Shown one piece after another: positions 18,060 through 26,742 of a stretch of DNA of 64,000 nucleotides. Both the position numbers and the translations under genes were made by a program. Position 1 is the first letter of the stretch, and every line of letters starts with the position of its first letter. Where the stretch lies: contig NZ_JABUXV010000007.1 in the NCBI RefSeq assembly GCF_014897705.1, positions 186,001 to 250,000 of the forward strand, read 5' to 3'. Origin of the DNA: Brachybacterium sp. FME24. GTDB lineage: Bacteria; Actinomycetota; Actinomycetes; Actinomycetales; Dermabacteraceae. The notes beneath the pieces were generated by a model. It saw only the letters and a list, made by a program, of their open reading frames with translations. It did no database searches and had not been told where the DNA came from.

Positions 18060-19873
18060 GCACGACGACCGTTGATCAGAACCAGAACGACGACGAGCAG
18101 CAGACCCCTACCTCCGCCCAGGAGACGGCCTCCCGGAATCGCTCCTTCGCGCTCCTGGGTGAGCTCATCTCCCCGGTGAAGGGCCAGTTCGCGCTGATGG
18201 CGCTCATGGTCATCGTCGCGCAGCTCGCGGTGGTCGCGGGCCCCGCGATCATCGCCTGGGGCATCAACGTCGGCCTGCCCGAGCTGATCGACGGCAATTC
18301 GACCCCGGCCATCCAGGCCGCCGTGCTCACCATCGGCGCAGCGATCGTCGGCGGCATCCTGACCTTCGGGTACGTGCGCCAATCCGTGGTCGTCGGCCAG
18401 AAGATGCTGCTGGCGCTGCGGCGCCGCGTTTTCCGCTTCACCCAGCGCCAGGACCTCGAGTTCCACGAGTCGTACACCTCCGGCCGCATCGTCTCGCGAC
18501 AGACCTCCGATATGGAGGCGCTGCGCGAGCTGCTCGACTCGGGCGTGAACGTGATGGTCGGCGCCTCGCTGGCGATGGTGTTCACGATCGTGCTGATCGT
18601 GAGGATGGACTGGGTCACCGGCGTGGTGATGCTGTTGATGCTGATCCCCTGCGTCCTGCTGACGATGTGGTTCCAGAAGCGGTCGCGCATCGAGTACCGC
18701 GCGATCCGCACCCACTCCGCCCGGCTGATCGTCCACTTCGTCGAGGCCATGGCCGGCATCCGCGCGGTCAAGGCCTTCCGCAAGGAGGACCGCAACCAGG
18801 CGGAGTTCGACACCCTTGCCCAGGATTACCGTGACGCCTCGATGCGCTCCATCCGAGTGTTCGGCATCTACCAGCCGGCGCTGCGCATCCTCGCCAACGT
18901 GACGATCGCGGCCGTGCTCATCGTCGGTGGCTTCCGGGTGCTGTCGGACGATCTTCAGGTCGGGACCCTGGTCGCGCTGGTGCTGTACTCGCGGCGCTTC
19001 TTCCAGCCCGTCGATGAGATCGCGAACTTCTACAACGCGTTCCAGTCCGCGGTCTCGGCGCTCGAGAAGATCGCGAATCTGCTGGCCGTGCAGCCGCACG
19101 TCAAGGAATCCACCTCGCCGGTCCCTCTTCCCAGCTCGAGCGGCAAGGTCGACTTCGAGGACGTCTCCTTCCGGTACACGGAGGACGGCCCGCTGGTGCT
19201 GAAGCCCATGGATCTGCACATCCCCGCCGGCCAGACGATCGCGCTGGTGGGGCAGACGGGCGCCGGCAAGTCCACGGTCGCCAAGCTCATCTCGCGCTTC
19301 TACGACGCGACCGAGGGAAGCGTGCAGCTGGATGGAGTGGACCTGCGGGACATCTCGATGGAGGACCTGACGAGCAACATCGTCATGGTCACCCAGGAGG
19401 CGTACCTGTTCTCCGGGACCGTTGCGGACAACATCGCGCTGGGCAAGCCCGGGGCGAGCCGCGAGGAGATCGAGACGGCCGCCCGCGCGATCGGTGCGGA
19501 CTCCTTCATCGAGCAGCTCCCCTACGGCTACGACACCGACGTGAACAAACGCGGAGGTCGCGTCAGTGCAGGTCAGCGTCAGCTGATCTCCTTCGCCCGC
19601 GCCTTCCTCGCCGATCCCCGGGTGCTGATCCTCGACGAGGCCACCAGCTCCCTGGACATCCCCTCGGAGCGGATGGTGCAGGAGGGGCTCACGAAGCTGC
19701 TGGGGCACCGTACTTCGCTGATCATCGCCCACCGCCTGACCACGGTGATGATCGCCGACCGGGTGCTGGTGGTGCACGGCGGCGAGGTCGTCGAGGACGG
19801 CTCCCCGCAGGAGCTCGTCGCCCAGGGCGGTCGCTTCGCCGCGCTCTACCAGGCATGGCAGGACTCGATGTGA
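18056..19873 (+). CDS. ABC exporter, TMD-NBD half-transporter, subunit 2 of a heterodimer
   Basis: 605 residues, six membrane helices then an NBD. Walker A VGQTGAGKST (Lys405) and Walker B LILDE528-ATSSLD are canonical, with the catalytic Glu that subunit 1 lacks, whereas the signature is altered to VSAGQRQ (S504-A-G-Q507). Together the two subunits give one consensus ATP site (this Walker B with the LSGGQ of subunit 1) and one degenerate site. The H-switch IAHRL is present. Expression is coupled to subunit 1 by ATGA. A hairpin follows the gene. Confidence 0.93.
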   Translation: MSTTTVDQNQNDDEQQTPTSAQETASRNRSFALLGELISPVKGQFALMALMVIVAQLAVVAGPAIIAWGINVGLPELIDGNSTPAIQAAVLTIGAAIVGGILTFGYVRQSVVVGQKMLLALRRRVFRFTQRQDLEFHESYTSGRIVSRQTSDMEALRELLDSGVNVMVGASLAMVFTIVLIVRMDWVTGVVMLLMLIPCVLLTMWFQKRSRIEYRAIRTHSARLIVHFVEAMAGIRAVKAFRKEDRNQAEFDTLAQDYRDASMRSIRVFGIYQPALRILANVTIAAVLIVGGFRVLSDDLQVGTLVALVLYSRRFFQPVDEIANFYNAFQSAVSALEKIANLLAVQPHVKESTSPVPLPSSSGKVDFEDVSFRYTEDGPLVLKPMDLHIPAGQTIALVGQTGAGKSTVAKLISRFYDATEGSVQLDGVDLRDISMEDLTSNIVMVTQEAYLFSGTVADNIALGKPGASREEIETAARAIGADSFIEQLPYGYDTDVNKRGGRVSAGQRQLISFARAFLADPRVLILDEATSSLDIPSERMVQEGLTKLLGHRTSLIIAHRLTTVMIADRVLVVHGGEVVEDGSPQELVAQGGRFAALYQAWQDSM

Positions 19874-19907
19874 GGTCGATGGTCGGGCGCGATCCGACCT
19901 GCTGCTG

Positions 19908-19944
19908 ACATCGGCCGGCGCTCCCCTCGAGCGTCGGCCGATGT
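19908..19944. terminator. Hairpin in the convergent exporter/GNAT gap
   Basis: Arms of 16 bp with one mismatch (19908-19923 and 19929-19944) and a 5-nt loop. There is no T-tract on either strand. It lies between two convergent genes and could end transcription from both sides. Confidence 0.6.
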
Positions 19945-19975
19945 GCTGCGTCGGGCTCCCCGCGGTGGGCGCTGC

Positions 19976-20632
19976 TCAGGCGCCGAGCAGCGCGCGCAGC
20001 TCGGCGGTGTCGCCCTCGACCTCCACCGGGGCGACCGGCCGACGGAACCGTGCCGGAGTGACCAGGAAGCGCTGCTGGAGCACTGCCGGACCCGGTTCGG
20101 TCGACACCTGGGTGCCGTTCTCCGCGTAGCCGCAGGCCCGCGAGACAGCGAAGGACGCGTCGTTGCCGATGACCGCTGAGGATTCCGCACGCTGGGCCCC
20201 GAGATGATCGAAGGCGAAGGTCAGCATCGCCTGGCGCATGAGCGTCCCGTAGCCCTTCCCGTGCGCGTCGAGCGTGAGCCACGAGCCGGAGGTGACGGTG
20301 CGGCGCTCGGCGAAGCGGTGCGCAGCGACATCCTGGCAGCCGATCAGGCGACCACCGGCCCAGATACCGAGCGGCAGGGTCCACTGCTCGGCCGACAGCT
20401 CCGAGCGCAGTCGCCACTGGAACCGCAGGGCCTCCCGCGCACGGATCTCGGGCTCGGCCCGATACCAGCCGAAGACCTGCGGAGACTCGGGGTCCGCGAA
20501 GATCGGCCGACGGATCAGCTCGACGTACTCGGGAAAGTCCGCGTCGCAGAGCGGGCGCAGCGTGAGGTCACCCGCTCGGAGGCGGAGACCGAAGGGTGGA
20601 TGAGCGGAGGCGAGGCCGAAGGTCGACGACAT
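19976..20632 (-). CDS. GNAT-family N-acetyltransferase (RimJ/RimL-like)
   Basis: 218 residues from the ATG at 20632, which has TACCCT (minus strand, 20639-20644) 6 nt upstream and no Shine-Dalgarno. Motifs are LRPLCDADFPEYVELIRRP, LPLGIWAGGRLIGCQDVAA, the CoA-binding loop DAHGKGYGTLMRQAML and the SRACGYAENGTQ segment. The layout (long N-terminus, GKGYG loop, Asn before the last strand) is that of the ribosomal-protein/antibiotic acetyltransferase subgroup, but the substrate is unknown. Confidence 0.9.
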   Translation of the reverse strand: MSSTFGLASAHPPFGLRLRAGDLTLRPLCDADFPEYVELIRRPIFADPESPQVFGWYRAEPEIRAREALRFQWRLRSELSAEQWTLPLGIWAGGRLIGCQDVAAHRFAERRTVTSGSWLTLDAHGKGYGTLMRQAMLTFAFDHLGAQRAESSAVIGNDASFAVSRACGYAENGTQVSTEPGPAVLQQRFLVTPARFRRPVAPVEVEGDTAELRALLGA

Positions 20633-20738
20633 CAGCCCAGGGTAGTGCGGGAGAGCGAGCCGAGCACGGGAATTCCCCGGGGTCATGTCGCGCGCAGCGA
20701 GCACGACGGCGCACGACCGTTCTCCGTACTCTGGGGCC

Positions 20739-21368
20739 ATGACGATCGACGTGCTGCTGACAGGCTTCGAGCCCTTCGCGGGCGCTGCGGGCAACGAATC
20801 CTGGGCGGCGGTCTCGCGGGCCGCGCCGCGGCTGCGGCAGCGTGGCGCGCGCGTCGCGGAGGTGGAGCTGCCCGTCGAGTTCGGCCGCGCCGGCGATCTG
20901 CTCGAGCAGGCGGTGCGGGAGCATCGACCCCAGCTCGTGATCGCCCTGGGCCTCGCCGCGGGCCGCAGCGCCATCACCCCGGAGCGGGTCGCGCTGAACG
21001 TGCGCGACGCCCGGATCCCCGACAACGCGGGCGCCTCTCCGGTGGACGAGCCCGTGGTCGAAGGCGGCCCGGTCGGGTACTTCACGGGCCTGCCGATCAA
21101 GGCGATGGTCTCCGCTCTGGACGCGGAGCGGATACCAGGGTCGGTCTCGCAGACGGCGGGAACGTACGTGTGCAACGACGTCTTCTACCGGCTGCAGCAC
21201 CTGCTGGCGAGTGACGAGGCGCTGGCCGGCATCCGCGGGGGCTTCGTCCACGTGCCGTCGGCCGACGTGGTCGACGCCGCCACCGCCGCAGAAGCCCTGG
21301 TGGCCATGGTCGACGCCGCGCAAGGGACCGTGGTGGATCTCGCGCGCTCGGGCGGCGCCGAGCACTGA
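20739..21368 (+). CDS. pcp: Pyroglutamyl-peptidase I
   Basis: 209-residue cytosolic cysteine peptidase (family C15) that removes N-terminal 5-oxoproline from peptides. The signature VLLTGFEPFAG starts the protein, and the catalytic triad is visible as Glu82 (ITPERVALN), Cys145 (AGTYVCNDVFY) and His171 (GGFVHVPS). Length fits the family. TACTCT (20727-20732) is 6 nt from the ATG, a leaderless arrangement that decides against the upstream in-frame ATG at 20685. Confidence 0.95.
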   Translation: MTIDVLLTGFEPFAGAAGNESWAAVSRAAPRLRQRGARVAEVELPVEFGRAGDLLEQAVREHRPQLVIALGLAAGRSAITPERVALNVRDARIPDNAGASPVDEPVVEGGPVGYFTGLPIKAMVSALDAERIPGSVSQTAGTYVCNDVFYRLQHLLASDEALAGIRGGFVHVPSADVVDAATAAEALVAMVDAAQGTVVDLARSGGAEH

Positions 21369-21493
21369 TCCGGTGGATGGTCCGGCTTCGTCCCCGCTCC
21401 CCACGCGCCTGAGGCGCACTGAGATGTGCACAGCGCGCCTCGTGGTGGACGGCCGCGCCGTGAGAGCATCGCGCTCACGCCTGAATCCCGAAG

Positions 21494-21883
21494 TTATCCA
21501 CAAGGTTTTCCACAGTCGTGGATGAATGACAAGCATGTAGTTCCGCAGGTACGAGCGGTGCACGCGGCGTGTCGTCCCCTCTCGGGCCGTCGTCTTCGAT
21601 CACGACGGGACCCTCTCCTTGCCCCACCCCGCACCGATCATCCATCAATGCAGGTCAAACGCCTTTTATCGCGTTCAGATGCAGGATTCTCGTCGCTGCT
21701 CGGTCCGCGACGAACAGTCGGAAACGCTGACCGGTGGCGGAGGCGTGGCCCCTAGCACCAGAGAGTCGCATCACGCAGCAGTTCCGCGGAACTCACCGTC
21801 CGTCCACAACGGATCCCCGGTTTTCCACAGCAACATCCTGAAATCCCCAGCCGTACCGCGATTCATCCCCACCCTTGTCCACA
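21494..21883 (+). other. Cluster of DnaA-box-like sequences in a 690 bp gene-free stretch
   Basis: The convergent gap 21369-22057 has no supportable gene. It contains TTATCCACA (21494-21502), TTTTCCACA (21506-21514), TTTTCCACA (21821-21829) and TTGTCCACA (21875-21883), plus the weaker CCGTCCACA (21800-21808), all in the same orientation. TTATCCACA is the classical DnaA box and TTGTCCACA the high-G+C actinobacterial form. No dnaA, dnaN or rpmH is adjacent, so I record a DnaA-binding cluster and do not call oriC. Confidence 0.5.
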
Positions 21884-22057
21884 ACTGGGGATAGTCACAC
21901 CGTTGTCATTCGTGCGCATCCACCACGGGCCGGCGTCCTGGCGGCGCGATGGCGGGATTCGGATGCTAATGAGTGTTGATCAAGTGATTCCCCAACGGGT
22001 ACCCGCCGAAGGTGGCCCCGGTCCAGATCGAGACCGACGCGGTCAACGCTCCGCTTC

Positions 22058-22660
22058 TCAGATCCAACCGTGCTGGTGGGCGGTTAGGGCTGCGGTGAGA
22101 CGGTTGGGGGCGTCGAGTTTGGTCATGGCCTCGGAAAGGTAGTTGCGTACGGTGCCCGCGGCCAGATGGAGCGTGGCGGCGATGTCTGCCACGCTCTTGC
22201 CCTGGCGGGTCAGCCGCAGGACGTCGAGTTCTCGGTCGGTGAGGGGGCAGTCGAAACCGAGTGCGGTGACGGCGAGGTCGGGGTCGACGTACCGTTTGCC
22301 AGAGTGGACGCGTTCGATGATGCGGGAGAGTTGTTCCGCGGGGGTGTTCTTGGGAACGAATCCGCGCACTCCGGCAGCTAGGGCGGAGCGCAGGACGCCG
22401 GGGAGCGCGTGCCGGGTGATCATGACGATGGCGGTCTGCGGGTCGCGCGCGAGTAACGCCCGGGCAGCGTCGAGGCCGTCGAGTCCGGGCATCTCCAGGT
22501 CGAGTACGTACACGTCAATGTCCGCGGCAGGTGTGTGGTCAAGTGCCGCCTGGCCGTGTGCGCCGTGGCCGGAAACGGTGATTGTTTCCTCCAGGTTGAG
22601 TAGAGAAACCAAGGCGGTGCGGAGCATTTCTTCGTCATCGGCAAGGAAGATGCGGATCAT
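22058..22660 (-). CDS. LuxR/NarL-family response regulator (DesR-like)
   Basis: 200 residues. The receiver domain has the acidic pair in FLADDEEML, phosphoacceptor Asp54 in YVLDLEMPG, and the conserved Lys in GFVPKNTP. The C-terminal LuxR HTH spans about 135-200 (LTDRELDVLRLTRQGKSVAD, then LHLAAGTVRNYLSEAMTKL). Its ATG overlaps the stop of the kinase gene (ATGA), so the pair is co-translated. It should be phosphorylated by the kinase encoded upstream. G+C content is lower than in most of the window. The likely target is the divergent small membrane protein/ABC remnant. Confidence 0.93.
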   Translation of the reverse strand: MIRIFLADDEEMLRTALVSLLNLEETITVSGHGAHGQAALDHTPAADIDVYVLDLEMPGLDGLDAARALLARDPQTAIVMITRHALPGVLRSALAAGVRGFVPKNTPAEQLSRIIERVHSGKRYVDPDLAVTALGFDCPLTDRELDVLRLTRQGKSVADIAATLHLAAGTVRNYLSEAMTKLDAPNRLTAALTAHQHGWI

Positions 22661-23790
22661 GGTCGCAACCCGATCTCGCCGGTGACGGTGAACAGGTCAC
22701 CTTCATGCTGCCAGGTGAAGGTGCCGTCGCGTTCGGTGAACCGTCGTTGCAAGCCGGATAGCCCGTTGCCGCTGCCCGTTGCCACCGCCTCGCCGGGTGC
22801 CGCCCCGTCGTTGTCGATGACCATGGTGGTTTCGTTCAGGAGAATGCGCGCGGTGGTGGCGTTGGCGTGGCGCAAGATGTTACTGGCCGCTTCCCTCGCC
22901 AGAGCAGCGAAGGTCTCGTCGCGCTCGGGAGGTGGCGTCCCTGCGCGGTGGAACGTCACGTCGATCCCGGCGGCGGTGAGAAGTTGGTCCAGATTGGCGA
23001 GTTCGGCGGCGAGGTTCAGGGTGCGGTAGCCGTGGGCGAGGTCGCGGGTGCGCCGGTCGGCCTCGGCGGCGAGGTCTTCGATCGCGTGGAGCTCCTGGCG
23101 TGCGAGGTCAGAGTCGTGGTCGATGCTGCGGCGGGAGAGCTCTGCCTTGAGCTTGATGGCCAGCAGGGTATGACCCTGGATGTCGTGCAGATCGGTGGCG
23201 AACCGCAGCCGTTCACGCGTCAGGGCGAGGTCGCGCTGGTCGGCATTGTGTTGGTCGAGCCGCCGCTGCCACTGCCAACCGATCTGCGCGCTGGCGAAGG
23301 CGACGGTCGGCGCGCCGAGCAAAGCAATCATGACGATCAGGTCCTGCACCGGGAGCGAGCCCTGCGACTGCAACGCGGACACGGCCGCCGCCGCGCCGAC
23401 CGCGGTGAGGCTGGCGATCAGAGGGAACCAAGCGGGGCGGTGCCAGGTGATGGCGAACGCGAACGGCAAGCCGCTCGCGAGCACGGTGGTCGGCTGAGCG
23501 GAGATGGCAAAGGACGTCACGAGCAGGACAGAGGCTGCCAGCAGCACCGCGGTGAGCATCCCACGTGAGCGCGGAGTGTCGTAGGACCAGGCTAGCCACA
23601 CGGTCACGCCGACGCTGACCAGGCTTGCCACGATCGCGAAGAGAACAGACTCCCACCCACGCCCCGCCGCCAAGGTCAGAGCGGTTGAGGTGACCGCGAA
23701 CACGGCGATGACCCCGATAAGTAGCCCGCGGAGCTCGGTGGGGAGGGCGCGCGTGGACCACAGCAGTACACGCGCAGGGTCCTCGGTCAC
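22657..23790 (-). CDS. Sensor histidine kinase, HisKA_3/NarL type (DesK-like)
   Basis: 377 residues, GTG start behind AAAGGAG. About five membrane helices (24-170) are followed by the dimerisation/phosphotransfer helix with phosphoacceptor His202 in DLHDIQGHTLLAIKLKAEL, and a HATPase domain with N-box EAASNILRHANATT and G-box GSGNGLSGL. The DLHD-x-x-GHTL form and the multi-helix sensor resemble DesK-type kinases, which often regulate ABC-type transporters in Actinobacteria. No extracellular ligand domain is seen, so it may sense the membrane itself or its partner transporter. Confidence 0.92.
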   Translation of the reverse strand: MTEDPARVLLWSTRALPTELRGLLIGVIAVFAVTSTALTLAAGRGWESVLFAIVASLVSVGVTVWLAWSYDTPRSRGMLTAVLLAASVLLVTSFAISAQPTTVLASGLPFAFAITWHRPAWFPLIASLTAVGAAAAVSALQSQGSLPVQDLIVMIALLGAPTVAFASAQIGWQWQRRLDQHNADQRDLALTRERLRFATDLHDIQGHTLLAIKLKAELSRRSIDHDSDLARQELHAIEDLAAEADRRTRDLAHGYRTLNLAAELANLDQLLTAAGIDVTFHRAGTPPPERDETFAALAREAASNILRHANATTARILLNETTMVIDNDGAAPGEAVATGSGNGLSGLQRRFTERDGTFTWQHEGDLFTVTGEIGLRP

Positions 23791-23894
23791 AGACTTCTCC
23801 TTTCTGCTGAGTATGGATCAAGCGCCTGCATCCAGGTTCTCGCACCCACAGTCGGTAGTGGCAGTGGGGTGAGTCAGAGGTGGGCATGACAACT

Positions 23895-23924
23895 GTCAGA
23901 TTTCGGTCCTGCCTTCGTCAGATT
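23895..23924 (+). promoter_or_regulatory. Direct repeat GTCAGATT, 22 bp apart
   Basis: Identical 8-mers at 23895-23902 and 23917-23924, two helical turns apart, sit between the divergent kinase and small membrane protein genes. They are a candidate binding site for the LuxR-type response regulator. Confidence 0.4.
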
Positions 23925-24008
23925 AGGTCGTGATTCTCGGATCTGCCGCAACAGGCGAGGGCAGGAGATGGTGTAGACACAGCGACTTGCACCTAACCAG
24001 GAGGAGAT

Positions 24009-24296
24009 ATGCGAGCAAGAACGAAAGCCATGCTCATCACTATGCTCGTCGCCCCGCTCGTGGTGGTGACCGTGACCGTGGAAGCGGTGCGCACACGACG
24101 GCTGGAACTGGACGGCGGCGGTGTTGCAGACGACATCCCCGAGCACTTCTACGGGTCCTCTTTCCTACCCGCAGCGGTGCTGGACAACGTGGGCTGGGTC
24201 ATCGCCGCGGGAGTGCTGTGGATCGTGGCCGCCGCGCTGCTCATGGGCCGCAGCGCACTCGCCGCACGCGTGCAAGAGACGAAGGCCGGGTGGTGA
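24009..24296 (+). CDS. Two-helix membrane protein beside a two-component system
   Basis: 95 residues behind a strong ribosome-binding site (AGGAGGAGAT). Two membrane segments (about 8-26 and 60-80) flank an extracytoplasmic loop with HFYGSSFLP. The family is not recognised. Divergent position to the kinase/regulator pair and the overlap of its stop with the start of an ABC ATPase remnant (GTGA) suggest it was the first gene of a regulated transporter operon whose other genes are lost. Confidence 0.75.
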   Translation: MRARTKAMLITMLVAPLVVVTVTVEAVRTRRLELDGGGVADDIPEHFYGSSFLPAAVLDNVGWVIAAGVLWIVAAALLMGRSALAARVQETKAGW

Positions 24297-24363
24297 GCAC
24301 GATGCCCGTCCCGAACCAGTCATCGAGGTCGAGAAGCTGCGCTGCGCCTACGATAAGACTTAG
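24293..24363 (+). pseudogene. 5' stump of an ABC transporter ATP-binding gene
   Basis: GTG at 24293 starts V-S-T-M-P-V-P and then, after one missing base in a C-run near 24310, continues as E-P-V-I-E-V-E-K-L-R-C-A-Y-D-K-T-stop (TAG at 24361-24363). V-I-E-V-E-K-L-R-C-A-Y is the standard first strand of an ABC ATPase. The Walker A region and everything after are absent, and the next gene is the rhomboid protease. This marks a deletion that removed the ATPase and probably the permease of the locus controlled by the neighbouring two-component system. Confidence 0.65.
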
Positions 24364-24461
24364 CACGATGTCCAAGCGCGATGCCCCGGACACGAAGAAC
24401 AGGCCGGCACGGCGTCTGCGCCGCACCGGCCCGCTCCCAGGAACGTGACCTCAGGATGCCG

Positions 24462-25382
24462 TCAGTACGGCACCGTCATCGACTTCACGACGACCAGCAC
24501 CACGCACAGCAGCACGATGCCCGCCACGATGCCCGCGTGCAGCAGGGCTGACCGTGTCGCGAGGGCCTGCCGATCAGCGCCCGGGGTGGCCTTGGGTCGC
24601 AGCGCGAACATCCCCGCAGTGGCCACGGCACCGATCACGAGCCCGCCCAGGTGACCCTGCCAGGAGATGTTCGGGACGGTGAAGGTGATGACGAGGTTCA
24701 AGCCGATCAGCACGAGGATCTGCGCGGTCTGCCCGCCCAGGCGACGGTTGACGATGAACATCGCCGCGAACAGCCCGAACACGCCACCGCTGGCACCGAG
24801 CGTGCCGGTCACCCATGCCTGGCCGAGCGGATCCGCGATGAGGTATACGGCGGTGTGGCCGCCGAGGACCGAGGAGAAGTACACCGCTGCGAACCGGGCG
24901 CGGCCCATCGTCGGCTCGAGGTACTGCCCCACGATGAACAGCGCGTACATGTTCAACAGGAGGTGCATGACCCCGCCGTGCAGGAAGCCGGCCGTGAGGA
25001 ACGTCCACGGCATGACCAGCGCACGGAACGGCGAGAACACCCCGAGCTGGTAGACGACCTCCGGCATCACCGTCTGACCGACATACCCGAGGATGCACAG
25101 CGCGATCACGGTGTAGGTGACGTACGGCTTGCCCTTGCCGATCCGGCCACCCATCGCATTGCGCGGTCGGCTGTTGGCCTGCTGCTTGCTGAGCTCTCGT
25201 TCGCAGTCCACGCACAGCACGCCCACCGGGGTGGGACGTTGGCAGTCCGGACAGGCCGGACGCTCGCACCGCTTGCAGCGCACATAGCTCACCCGATCGG
25301 GGTGTCGAGGGCAGACCGGTGGGCTCTGCGAGTCAGGGTCCGGATTGTCCTCGGAGCTGTAGCCGTAGCTGGGGCGTTCCAT
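24462..25382 (-). CDS. Rhomboid-family intramembrane serine protease
   Basis: 306 residues. The cytoplasmic N-terminus has a Cys/His-rich zinc-binding segment (residues 24-60: CPRHP, CKRC, CPDC, CVDC), common in actinobacterial rhomboids. The membrane domain from about 88 carries the catalytic Ser198 in GASGGVFG and His244 in WQGHLGG, with Asn144 in MHLLLNMYAL as oxyanion helper; seven membrane helices are plausible. It cleaves substrates within the membrane; the natural substrate is unknown. The gene is frequently next to cyclophilin near the actinobacterial origin, and here the two are 4 kb apart. Start at 25382 with TGGAAT 6 nt upstream. Confidence 0.93.
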   Translation of the reverse strand: MERPSYGYSSEDNPDPDSQSPPVCPRHPDRVSYVRCKRCERPACPDCQRPTPVGVLCVDCERELSKQQANSRPRNAMGGRIGKGKPYVTYTVIALCILGYVGQTVMPEVVYQLGVFSPFRALVMPWTFLTAGFLHGGVMHLLLNMYALFIVGQYLEPTMGRARFAAVYFSSVLGGHTAVYLIADPLGQAWVTGTLGASGGVFGLFAAMFIVNRRLGGQTAQILVLIGLNLVITFTVPNISWQGHLGGLVIGAVATAGMFALRPKATPGADRQALATRSALLHAGIVAGIVLLCVVLVVVKSMTVPY

Positions 25383-25434
25383 GGGGTCATTCCACCATGT
25401 GCGCCTGGGCCGACGCCGGGTCGCGGGCCGCGCG

Positions 25435-26589
25435 TCAGGCCACGGTGTACGGGAACGCGGTGAAGAGCGCGGCGAAGCGACGACGCTGGGGATCGCTGAT
25501 CGGGCGCAGGGCGGTGAGGTCAAGCGTTCGTTTCCCGGCCGCGCCCTTGCGGGTCCAGGTGCCCAGAACCTCGCCGCGACGGATCGCGCAGCGTTTGAAG
25601 ACCCCGTTGTTCCCGGGGACCAGAGCGACGTGCCGCTCGGCGTCCATGAGATAGAGCCGGTCTCGATAGCCCAGCACGAGTTCGTCGAAGCCGGGCAGCA
25701 GCAGCTCCCGCATGGTCTCCTTCTGCGCTGCCGCGTACTCTTCGGCCAGCCCGGGGCGCCACCACAGCTGCTCACCGTCTCCACCGCGCGCGTCGGCCGC
25801 CGTGGCATGCAGGCGCCCGTCCCGGTCGGCGTACCCGGTCTCGAGCTGGTCGGCGACCAGCGGGATCGCGGCACGGATCGTGCGCAGCGGCAGCTTGGAC
25901 CACCAGGCGAGGTCCCGCTCCCCCGCCGGGCCGTGGGACGTGAAGTAGCGTCGCGCGAGCTCGGCGGCGGCCGCGGTCTCCTCTCCGCCGAAGGCTCCTT
26001 CGAGGTCGGTGCCGGCGGGCAGCCAGGATTTCGCGAGCACGACGGTGGTCTCCTGTTCGCGCCATGGGCCGTAGGCGGCGTGCCCGAAGGAGATCAGCTC
26101 GCCCAGCAGGTGATAGCCGCGTCCCTGTCCGGTGGGAATCCCGGCTGCCTCCCAGGCGGCCAGCAGCTCCTTGCGCAGCACCCCGCGGCCGGCGCCGGGT
26201 ACCGAATGCTCCGCAGCGACCTCCTCGAGGACCTCCTGGGCGCGGCCGACGTGATGGTCTTCGAGGTCCAGCTGACCGCGTCGGCCGATCGCTGCCCGCA
26301 GCGGCCCGGCGGCGCAGAGCTCGGTGAGCCACGCGAGGGTGTCGGCAGCGACCGCGAAGACGGTGCCGCGCATCGGGTAACCGCGCACGATCTCCCCGCG
26401 GTCGAAGGCGGCGAGCACCGGATCCAGGTCACCGCCGGTGCGCAGCGCGAGCGAGGCCATCACCCCGGGCAGGTCCTGGCCCTGATGCGCCCCGAAAGCG
26501 TGCGCGGCCTGCGTCGGGCTCGAGAAGCGCTGCGGGCCGGCCAGGCCCTGGGCGAGGATCCGGGCACCGGCCAGGTGTCGCTGCGTCAT
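25435..26589 (-). CDS. Winged-helix DNA-binding protein, AlkZ-like DNA glycosylase family
   Basis: 384 residues. The HTH_42/AlkZ family is suggested by LGELISFGHAAYGP, AELARRYFTSHGPAGERDLAWWS, LLLPGFDELVLGYRDR and the C-terminal VFKRCAIRRGEVLGTW. Characterised members unhook interstrand crosslinks or excise alkylated bases; others have no tested role. The start has TACGCT (minus strand, 26596-26601) 6 nt upstream of the ATG, so the much longer open frame to 27258 is rejected. It precedes the rhomboid gene by 52 nt on the same strand and may be co-transcribed with it. Confidence 0.88.
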   Translation of the reverse strand: MTQRHLAGARILAQGLAGPQRFSSPTQAAHAFGAHQGQDLPGVMASLALRTGGDLDPVLAAFDRGEIVRGYPMRGTVFAVAADTLAWLTELCAAGPLRAAIGRRGQLDLEDHHVGRAQEVLEEVAAEHSVPGAGRGVLRKELLAAWEAAGIPTGQGRGYHLLGELISFGHAAYGPWREQETTVVLAKSWLPAGTDLEGAFGGEETAAAAELARRYFTSHGPAGERDLAWWSKLPLRTIRAAIPLVADQLETGYADRDGRLHATAADARGGDGEQLWWRPGLAEEYAAAQKETMRELLLPGFDELVLGYRDRLYLMDAERHVALVPGNNGVFKRCAIRRGEVLGTWTRKGAAGKRTLDLTALRPISDPQRRRFAALFTAFPYTVA

Positions 26590-26742
26590 GCGCCGAGCGT
26601 AACCGCCACCGCCCCCACCCGCCCCGCGAATACATCGAACGGTTGATCCGGTTCCCGCAGCGCGTCCATAGCGTGGGAAGCACCCCGAATCGGGGACCGC
26701 ACCCCTCGCCGCCACCAGCGGTTTTCTCGCGAAGGACCCACA

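Noticed and set aside
17795-19777. 660-codon ORF on the minus strand opposite the ABC exporter subunit 2
   Set aside because: His/Gln/Asp-rich shadow of a well-defined ABC half-transporter.
21426-21755. 109-codon plus-strand ORF in the DnaA-box gap
   Set aside because: No recognisable motifs, no ribosome-binding site, and it crosses the DnaA-box repeats; composition is Arg/Ser-rich chance sequence.
21494-21883. Chromosomal oriC
   Set aside because: DnaA-like boxes are present, but no dnaA, dnaN, rpmH or recF flanks them and no clear A/T-rich unwinding region is seen. I report a DnaA-box cluster only.
24369-24448. 26-codon plus-strand ORF after the ABC ATPase stump
   Set aside because: Basic composition, no ribosome-binding site and no recognisable similarity; probably debris from the deletion.
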